Notes under the pieces: generated by a model
Databases searched by the model: none
Seen by the model: the letters and a program-made list of their open reading frames with translations, nothing else
Told to the model about the DNA's origin: nothing
Shown here: positions 48,998 through 54,139 of the stretch, piece after piece
How positions within the stretch are numbered: the stretch's first letter is position 1
Layout of the letters: every line of letters starts with the position of its first letter
Origin: an uncultured Faecalibacterium sp.
GTDB taxonomy: Bacteria; Bacillota; Clostridia; Oscillospirales; Ruminococcaceae
DNA: 54,139 bases
Reading direction: 5' to 3'
Assembly: GCA_900539945.1 (NCBI GenBank)
Contig: UQDV01000015.1
Coordinates: 1 to 54,139, forward strand
Position numbers and translations under genes: made by a program

Positions 48998-50323
48998 TTA
49001 CTTGCGTGCCTTGCGGGCGGGCTTGGCGGTGGGCTTGGCGGCAGGAGCAGCCGGGGCGGCATCGGGCTCACCCAGAGCCAGCACCTGTGCCAGCTCGGCC
49101 TGTGCGGCGGCGTTGGTGTCGTCGGTCACGGCCAGCACGTCCGAGTAGAACTGCTCCATCCCCTCGCGGGTGGAGAAGTTCGCCACATACATCTGGTTGC
49201 CCATGGCACCGGACAGTGCGTCGGGGATGCGGTCCACCATGCGCATGTTGTCCTGATACTTCTGCATGATCTGCTCGTGGCTGTACACAAAGTGTTTGCC
49301 GTCGCGGCGGCCGGCAAAGGCACAGTAGAAGTGCTCGCCCACCGGCAGATCGGTACCGCCAAAGGCGATCATATCGGCCCAGATCTTGTACACGTTGGTG
49401 GAGCGGGCAAAGTTGATCATATCCGGGGTAAAGCCGCCGCAGGGGCGCATGTTGACTTCCAGAGCCACGATCTGGCCCTTTTTGCCCATGCTAGCCTGAT
49501 CCTCGGTCATGCGGAAGAACTCAAAGTGGACAAAGCGGCTCTTGACGCCAAAGCTCTTGACGGCGGCACGGCCGGCGGCGCGGGTGTCCTCGGGCAGGTC
49601 CTTGATGATGTAGTAGATGGAGTTGTCGTCGTTGTTCACGATGTCCATAATGGACATGGGGCTGACGTTGCCGGCCTCAAAGATGGGGTTGCCGCTGCCG
49701 TCGATGATGGCGTCGTAGCTGTTCACCTCGGCGCGCACAAACTCTTCCATGATGTAGGCAACATCCGGGTGCTCCTTGGCCTTGTAGGCCAGGAAGGCCT
49801 CCAGCTCGGCGTCGCTGGCCAGCTTGTGGGTATCGGAAGCGCCCACACCGTTGTCCGGCTTGACCACCACCGGGTAGCCCACCTCGGCAATGAACTTCTT
49901 GCAGCCTGCCAGATCGTCCACCATGTGATAGCGGGCGGTGGCGATGCCAGCCTTCTGGTAACACTCCTTCATCTTGCTCTTGTACTTGATGCGGGGCATA
50001 TCTGAGGTCTGGAAGCCGGAAGTGATGTGGAAGTCGGTGCGCAGGGCAGCGTCCCGCTCCAGCCAGTATTCATTGTTGGACTCCAGCCAGTCGATGCGGC
50101 CATGCTTGAAGGTGAGGAAGGCCACGGCGCGGTAGACCTCGTCGTAGTTTTCCAGGCTGTTCACCTTGTAGTATTCGTTCAGGCTGTCCTTCAGCTCCGG
50201 CTTCAGCTCATCGTAGGGCTGGTCGCCGATGCCCAGCACGTTCATGCCGTCGTTCTTCAGCTCCCGGCAGAACTGCCAGTAGTTGGTGGGGAAGTTCGGC
50301 GAGATAAAAATAAAATTCTTCAT
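48998..50323 (-). CDS. ATP-grasp ligase-like protein with basic C-terminal tail
   Basis: This 441-residue protein has the ATP-grasp fold of carboxylate-amine ligases. The central block YPVVVKPDNGVGASDTHKL is the ATP-binding loop, YIMEEFVRAEVNSYDAIID a substrate-side strand and VALEVNMRPCGGF the Mg-binding Glu/Asn motif. It should join a carboxylate to an amine, thiol or hydroxyl through an acyl phosphate. The last 25 residues are Ala/Pro/Lys-rich (ending KPARKARK), perhaps for binding nucleic acid or the cell envelope. It is the third gene of an operon after two putative esterases. Substrates are unknown. Confidence 0.85.
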   Translation of the reverse strand: MKNFIFISPNFPTNYWQFCRELKNDGMNVLGIGDQPYDELKPELKDSLNEYYKVNSLENYDEVYRAVAFLTFKHGRIDWLESNNEYWLERDAALRTDFHITSGFQTSDMPRIKYKSKMKECYQKAGIATARYHMVDDLAGCKKFIAEVGYPVVVKPDNGVGASDTHKLASDAELEAFLAYKAKEHPDVAYIMEEFVRAEVNSYDAIIDGSGNPIFEAGNVSPMSIMDIVNNDDNSIYYIIKDLPEDTRAAGRAAVKSFGVKSRFVHFEFFRMTEDQASMGKKGQIVALEVNMRPCGGFTPDMINFARSTNVYKIWADMIAFGGTDLPVGEHFYCAFAGRRDGKHFVYSHEQIMQKYQDNMRMVDRIPDALSGAMGNQMYVANFSTREGMEQFYSDVLAVTDDTNAAAQAELAQVLALGEPDAAPAAPAAKPTAKPARKARK

Positions 50324-50351
50324 GATTTTCCTCTTTCCTCTATAAAAACGA

Positions 50352-50477
50352 AACCCTCTCAGTCAACGCCTGCGGCGCTGCCAGCTCTCCCGAAGGGCGA
50401 GCTTCTGACGCTTTACCGGAAGGTATTGCAAAAGCTCCCCCTTTCGGGGGAGCTGGTGCGAAGCGCCTGAGAGGGTT
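50352..50477. repeat. 126-bp inverted-repeat element (esterase-ATP-grasp gap)
   Basis: AACCCTCTCA and TGAGAGGGTT are perfect 10-bp terminal repeats. Internal hairpins are GGCGCTGCCAGC-type and AGCTCCCCCtttcGGGGGAGCT. It is the closest relative of the 39.0-kb element. Confidence 0.88.
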
Positions 50478-50491
50478 CGTCCCATTTCGCT

Positions 50492-51250
50492 TTACTGCTG
50501 TCCCAGGATATACGGCATGTAATACACGACCTGTTTATACCACCAGTCCCAGTCGTGCTTGACGTCGTGGCCCCACAGGTCCACCCACACGGGGATGCCC
50601 TTGGCCTCGAGGATGCGCTTGAGGTACCAGGTGGTGTCCGGCTGCTCCCAGGCGCCCTGACCGCAGCAGATGACCGCCTTCTGGTTCCGGTACAGCTCCA
50701 TATAGGGGTGGTCGGTGGGGAAGTTCCGCATATAGTCCACGGGAGAGTTCTGGTACACCAGCTCGTCCATGTAGTCGCCGAAGCCATAGTGGGCGGTGTA
50801 GATGCCGCTGAGGGCCAGACAGCCGCAGAAGATGTCCGGCCGACGCAGGTACAGGTTGACCGCGTGGGTGGCACCCAGACTGCAGCCAAAGGCGATGACG
50901 CCGGGCAGGTCGTCCCAGCCGTTGCGCTCCTGGGACAGACAGCGGATCTTGGGCACAGCCTCGTCCACGATGTAGTGCAGCCACTGCTCATAGCGGCGGA
51001 TGCGCCAGTAGGGGTCGCCGTTGGTGTCGGACCAGGTCTCCTTGTCCAGCGTGTCGATGGAAAGCACCATGATCTGGCCGGACTCGATCCACGGGGCCAG
51101 AGTGTCGGCCATGTGGAAGTCCTCAAAGTCAAAGAACCGGCCGTCCTGACAGGGGATGTACAGCATGGGGCGGCCTGCATGGCCGTAGATCTTGCACTCC
51201 ATATCCCGGCCAAGGGCGGGGCTGTAATCCTTGAAATACTGCATTTCCAT
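50492..51250 (-). CDS. Putative esterase (alpha/beta-hydrolase, PF00756-like), second of operon
   Basis: This 252-residue hydrolase has no signal peptide. The nucleophile elbow is AFGCSLGATHAVN (Ser in GCSLG), and GHDVKHDWDWWYKQ supplies the likely catalytic His. LALSGIYTAHYGFGDYMDEL is typical of the esterase-D-like/Fes-type family. AAGGAGG lies 7 bp before the ATG at 51250. It follows the other esterase after a gap with a short hairpin repeat and precedes the ATP-grasp gene. Confidence 0.88.
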   Translation of the reverse strand: MEMQYFKDYSPALGRDMECKIYGHAGRPMLYIPCQDGRFFDFEDFHMADTLAPWIESGQIMVLSIDTLDKETWSDTNGDPYWRIRRYEQWLHYIVDEAVPKIRCLSQERNGWDDLPGVIAFGCSLGATHAVNLYLRRPDIFCGCLALSGIYTAHYGFGDYMDELVYQNSPVDYMRNFPTDHPYMELYRNQKAVICCGQGAWEQPDTTWYLKRILEAKGIPVWVDLWGHDVKHDWDWWYKQVVYYMPYILGQQ

Positions 51251-51271
51251 AGTGGTTCCTCCTTCTTGATT

Positions 51272-51298
51272 CAGGCTTCCCCCTTGGGGGAAGGCTTT
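51272..51298 (-). repeat. Short repeat-family hairpin between the two esterase genes
   Basis: AGGCTTCCCCC pairs with GGGGGAAGGCT. It is identical in core to the hairpin at 38.1 kb. It begins right at the upstream stop codon. Confidence 0.8.
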
Positions 51299-52071
51299 TA
51301 CGCTTCCTCCAGCTCGTACATCAGCGTATGGAACACGAAGGGCAGCTGCTTTTCCCAGCTGGCTTCGCTGTGGGTGCCGCCGGGCACGATGCGGCTGGTG
51401 AGGTGGATGCCGCGGGTGAGCACCTTGCTGCACATCTCCGCAAAGCCGCAGCGCATGCCGTCGTGGTTGCCCATCTCCCGGGAGCCGTAATCCATGTACA
51501 GCACGGTGCCCGGCTCCAGCTTTGCCCGGCCCACAAGGCCCGCCAGCTTGTCCGGGGCCACCCAGATGGAGGGCGACAGGGCCGCCGCCCGGCTGAAGGT
51601 GTCGTTGTACTGCAGCAGGGCGTACAGGCTCATCAGGCCGCCCATGCTGCTGCCGCCGATGAAGGTGTGCTCCCGGTCGGGCAGGGTGCGGAAGCTGCGG
51701 TCGATGAAGGGTTTGAACCGGTGAATGTACCAGCTCATGGTGGCCTGACCCTTGCCGTCGAAGTGGCCGTAGGTGGGGTCGTCGAACCGGTAGGGCGAAT
51801 ACTCCACCAGACGCTCATTGTTGGGGCCTGCGTTGCACTCCACCGCCGCCACGATCAGCGGCGTGTCGGTGTAGTCCAGATAATCGGCCACGCCCCAGCT
51901 CTTGCCGTAGGTGGCATCTTCGTCAAAAAACACGTTCTGGCCGTCGAACATGTACAGCACCGGGAACCGGCGGTCCGGCTCGGCCTCATACATGGTGGGC
52001 AGATAAACGTACGCTCTGCGCTGCTCGGTGCCGTTGACGGCCGGGTAGCTCACGCTCCATTTTTTGATCAT
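51298..52071 (-). CDS. Putative esterase (alpha/beta-hydrolase, PF00756-like), first of operon
   Basis: This 257-residue protein is of the Fes/esterase-D-type. It has RAYVYLPTMYEA, FPVLYMFDGQNVF, the elbow FIGGSSMGGLMSLYA (Ser in GSSMGG) and a likely His in VPGGTHSEASWEKQ. Enzymes of this type hydrolyse siderophore esters, feruloyl esters or acyl-glycerols. It lacks a signal peptide, so the substrate should be cytosolic. It is first in an operon with a second esterase and an ATP-grasp ligase. Confidence 0.9.
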   Translation of the reverse strand: MIKKWSVSYPAVNGTEQRRAYVYLPTMYEAEPDRRFPVLYMFDGQNVFFDEDATYGKSWGVADYLDYTDTPLIVAAVECNAGPNNERLVEYSPYRFDDPTYGHFDGKGQATMSWYIHRFKPFIDRSFRTLPDREHTFIGGSSMGGLMSLYALLQYNDTFSRAAALSPSIWVAPDKLAGLVGRAKLEPGTVLYMDYGSREMGNHDGMRCGFAEMCSKVLTRGIHLTSRIVPGGTHSEASWEKQLPFVFHTLMYELEEA

Positions 52072-52144
52072 GGTGCTTTTCCCTCTCAATCTTTCTCCTG
52101 CACGGGCGCCTGCCGCCATGCAGGGCTGCCCTTTGTCTGGAATC

Positions 52145-52173
52145 AGTTTAACACTGTGCAGGAAAGAAAGCAA
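52145..52173 (-). promoter_or_regulatory. Promoter of the esterase / ATP-grasp operon
   Basis: Minus strand TTGCTT, 17-bp spacer, TAAACT, about 75 bp before the first start codon. Confidence 0.6.
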
Positions 52174-52223
52174 TTGCGCCGGAAAATTTCGGGAATTTGA
52201 CGGAAGGGCTGCCGCCATGATAC

Positions 52224-52261
52224 AGCAAACGCCGCCGAGCGGATGCCTGGCGGCGCTTGCT
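52224..52261 (-). terminator. Hairpin after ilvE
   Basis: AGCAAgCGCCGCC pairs with GGCGGCGtTTGCT on the minus strand. The T-run is short, so efficiency is uncertain. Confidence 0.6.
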
Positions 52262-52287
52262 AAATTCTGAATGGAGAATTGAGGATA

Positions 52288-53364
52288 TCAATACTTCTTC
52301 TCGACCGGAACGATCCAGCCCTTGGTGTCGGGGATCTTGCCCCACTGCATCCCGGTCATGGTGTCGTACAGCTTCTGGGTGACAGGGCCGATCTTGCCGT
52401 CGCCGATGTAAGCGTGCTCGCCCTTCCAGACCAGCTCCTTGACGGGGGACACGACAGCAGCGGTGCCGGTGCCGAACACCTCTTCCAGCTTGCCTTCGCG
52501 GGCAGCGGCCATGATGTCGGCAATGGCGATCTTGCCCTCAACGACCTCATAGCCCCAGTCCTTCAGCAGCTCGATGCAGCTGCGGCGGGTGACGCCGGGC
52601 AGAACGGTGCCCACGGTGGCGGCAGTGTAGACCTTGCCGTCGATCTTGAATAGGATGTTCATGCTGCCGACTTCCTCGACGTACTTCTTCTCGACGCCGT
52701 CCAGCCACAGCACCTGTGCGTAGCCCTGCTCCCCGGCCAGCTCACCGGCCTTGATGGAAGCAGCGTAGTTGCCGCCGCACTTGGTGAAGCCGGTCAGGCC
52801 GGGAGCGGCACGGATGTACTCGTCTTCCACATAGATGCGCACGGGGTTGATGCCCTCGGCGTAGTAAGCGCCCGACGGAGCCGCGATGATGCAGAAGATA
52901 TAGTGCTTGGAAGCGTGCACGCCCAGGCCCACATCGTTTGCAAACACGAAGGGACGGATGTACAGGGAAGCGCCGTCAGAGTGGGGCACCCAGTCACGGT
53001 CCACATCCACCAGAGTCTCCACAGCCTGGATGTAATCTTCCACGGGGATCTTGGGGATGCACAGACGGTCGGCGGAATCCTGGAAACGCTTTGCGTTGCA
53101 GTCCGGGCGGAACAGCTGGACGGTGTCATCCGCAGTCCGGTAAGCCTTCATGCCCTCGAAGATCTCCTGAGCATAGTGGAACACGACGGTAGCCGGGTCC
53201 AGCTCAAAGGGGCCGTAGGGGACGATGCGGGCATCGTGCCAGCCCTCGCCCTCGGTGTAGTCCATCACGAACATATGGTCGGTGAACTTCTTGCCAAAGC
53301 CCAGGTTGTTCTCGTCCGGCTTCTCCTTGGGAGAAGTGGTACGGGTGATCTTGATATCCAACAT
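52288..53364 (-). CDS. ilvE: Branched-chain amino acid aminotransferase
   Basis: This 358-residue fold-type IV PLP enzyme exchanges the amino group between glutamate and leucine, isoleucine or valine. FHYAQEIFEGMKAYR and LYIRPFVFAND are hallmarks. The PLP lysine lies in GFTKCGGNYAAS, and VEEVGSMNILF follows. The start at 53364 has GAGGG 9 bp upstream and gives the normal length. Long readings upstream of this ATG cross the promoter and are not coding. Confidence 0.96.
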   Translation of the reverse strand: MLDIKITRTTSPKEKPDENNLGFGKKFTDHMFVMDYTEGEGWHDARIVPYGPFELDPATVVFHYAQEIFEGMKAYRTADDTVQLFRPDCNAKRFQDSADRLCIPKIPVEDYIQAVETLVDVDRDWVPHSDGASLYIRPFVFANDVGLGVHASKHYIFCIIAAPSGAYYAEGINPVRIYVEDEYIRAAPGLTGFTKCGGNYAASIKAGELAGEQGYAQVLWLDGVEKKYVEEVGSMNILFKIDGKVYTAATVGTVLPGVTRRSCIELLKDWGYEVVEGKIAIADIMAAAREGKLEEVFGTGTAAVVSPVKELVWKGEHAYIGDGKIGPVTQKLYDTMTGMQWGKIPDTKGWIVPVEKKY

Positions 53365-53436
53365 GATAAATTTCCCTCTTTCCTGATCACGGGCGCTGCA
53401 CAGTTCCTGCGCCCGAAACGCCGAATGTTGTTTTCT

Positions 53437-53464
53437 ATTATAATAGGATGACCAGCTTTTGCAA
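53437..53464 (-). promoter_or_regulatory. Promoter of ilvE
   Basis: Minus strand TTGCAA, 16-bp spacer, TATAAT, about 75 bp before the start codon. Confidence 0.8.
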
Positions 53465-53545
53465 GGAATCGCAAAATCTTTCATCTTTGAGCCGGGTAAG
53501 TTGCGCCAAATTATGAGCAGATGTGTGTGCAAACTGCTAAAAAAA

Positions 53546-53554
53546 TGATACAAT
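53546..53554 (+). promoter_or_regulatory. Extended -10 promoter of the terminal HAD gene
   Basis: TGA followed by TACAAT, 44 bp before the start codon; the -35 (TGTGCA) is weak. Confidence 0.5.
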
Positions 53555-53598
53555 AGGGGTACAAACTGTGTTTTTGACCCGGAAAGGAGTTTTGTTTT

Positions 53599-54139
53599 AT
53601 GATCCAGGGCGTCATTTTTGATATGGATGGCCTGATGTTCGACACCGAGCGCATCTGGGCCACCCTGTGGGAACCCGCACTGGCCGGGCTGGGCCTTTCT
53701 TATAAGGAGGGGCTGGACGAAGCCGCCCGCGGCACCGCAGGCGACTCCATGCGGGCGGTGCTGCGCCGGTTCTATGGGCCGGACTGTGATCCAGACCGCA
53801 TCATCGAGGCCCTGCATGAGCAGGGTGAGACGGCCTTTCAGGCCCCGCCGCCCAAAAAGCCCGGCCTGGACGAGATCCTGGCCTGGCTGGAGCAGCGGCA
53901 CATCCCCATGGTGGTGGCCTCGTCCAGCCGCATGGCCTCCATCCGGCATCATCTGGACGGCTGGGGCCTGACCCACTACTTCAAGGCCGTCATCAGCGGG
54001 GAGCAGTTCGTCAGCTCCAAGCCGGACCCGGAGATCTTCTACCGGGCCGCCGAGATGCTGGGCACCGCACCGGAACACACCCTGGTGCTGGAGGACAGCT
54101 ACAACGGCGTGCGCGCCGGGGCCGCCGGCGGTTTTGTGA
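53599..54139 (+). CDS. HAD-superfamily hydrolase, beta-phosphoglucomutase-like (partial)
   Basis: The first 180 codons are present; the frame is still open at the window end. Motif I is FDMDGLMFDTE (nucleophile Asp and acid/base Asp), motif II the Ser cluster VVASSS, motif III the Lys in SSKPDPEIF and motif IV LEDSYNGVRAG. This matches subfamily IA phosphatases and beta-phosphoglucomutases. AAAGGAG lies 9 bp before the ATG. The substrate cannot be told from sequence. Confidence 0.9.
   Translation, partial: MIQGVIFDMDGLMFDTERIWATLWEPALAGLGLSYKEGLDEAARGTAGDSMRAVLRRFYGPDCDPDRIIEALHEQGETAFQAPPPKKPGLDEILAWLEQRHIPMVVASSSRMASIRHHLDGWGLTHYFKAVISGEQFVSSKPDPEIFYRAAEMLGTAPEHTLVLEDSYNGVRAGAAGGFV

Overview
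The window looks like chromosomal DNA of a high-GC, Gram-positive, anaerobic gut Firmicute of the Faecalibacterium type. This assignment is an inference. It rests on strong AGGAGG ribosome-binding sites, TTGACA/TATAAT promoters with frequent extended -10 (TGn) elements, many U-tailed intrinsic terminators, LPQTG sortase substrates, a GlpP-type glycerol antiterminator and a family of ~130-bp intergenic inverted repeats. Genes are dense and often joined by ATGA overlaps. One tRNA gene (tRNA-Ser, anticodon CGA) is present. I see no rRNA, CRISPR array, transposase, integrase or prophage genes.

Layout. 1-5.8 kb: the last codons of an LPQTG surface protein, an enzyme-I-like PTS protein with altered catalytic motifs coupled to a patatin-like lipase, a HAD phosphatase, a frameshifted LytTR regulator and a family-2 glycosyltransferase. 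5.8-12.4 kb: aminopeptidase P; two consecutive COG0523 (CobW-type) GTPases, the first with a very His/Asp/Glu-rich insert and the second fused to a DUF1980-like domain; an Ala/Glu-rich membrane-anchored protein; and a thioredoxin-reductase-like/Crp-Fnr pair. 12.8-18.2 kb: asparaginase, an EamA half-transporter, a MarR regulator, an NhaC antiporter, a 55-residue protein, a hot-dog thioesterase and a YwaF-like membrane protein. 18.3-21.3 kb: a metal-efflux operon (ArsR repressor, free-standing HMA chaperone, P1B ATPase) with a perfect operator. 21.3-29.1 kb: glycerol/G3P block (glpP, a membrane alpha/beta-hydrolase, and a glpA-like / FAD oxidoreductase / DUF1667 / glpK operon preceded by a leader terminator).

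29.1-33.2 kb: small genes, an esterase-YaiI pair, tRNA-Ser with a partial tandem duplication, and a MATE transporter. 33.2-35.8 kb: a 725-residue LPQTG surface protein behind a promoter preceded by a C10 tract; its 3' end nearly duplicates the partial gene at position 1. 35.9-44.3 kb: a complete arginine operon argGHCJBDF on the minus strand, with repeat elements in three successive intercistronic gaps. 44.7-48.9 kb: a 930-residue secreted Cys-repeat protein, a GIY-YIG protein and a MYG1-family protein. 49-52.1 kb: an unexplained operon of two esterases and an ATP-grasp ligase. 52.2-54.1 kb: ilvE and a truncated HAD gene.

The most promising less-described systems are the His-rich COG0523 / GTPase-DUF1980 pair, the esterase-esterase-ATP-grasp operon, the degenerate enzyme I paired with a patatin lipase, and the leader-terminator regulation around glpP.
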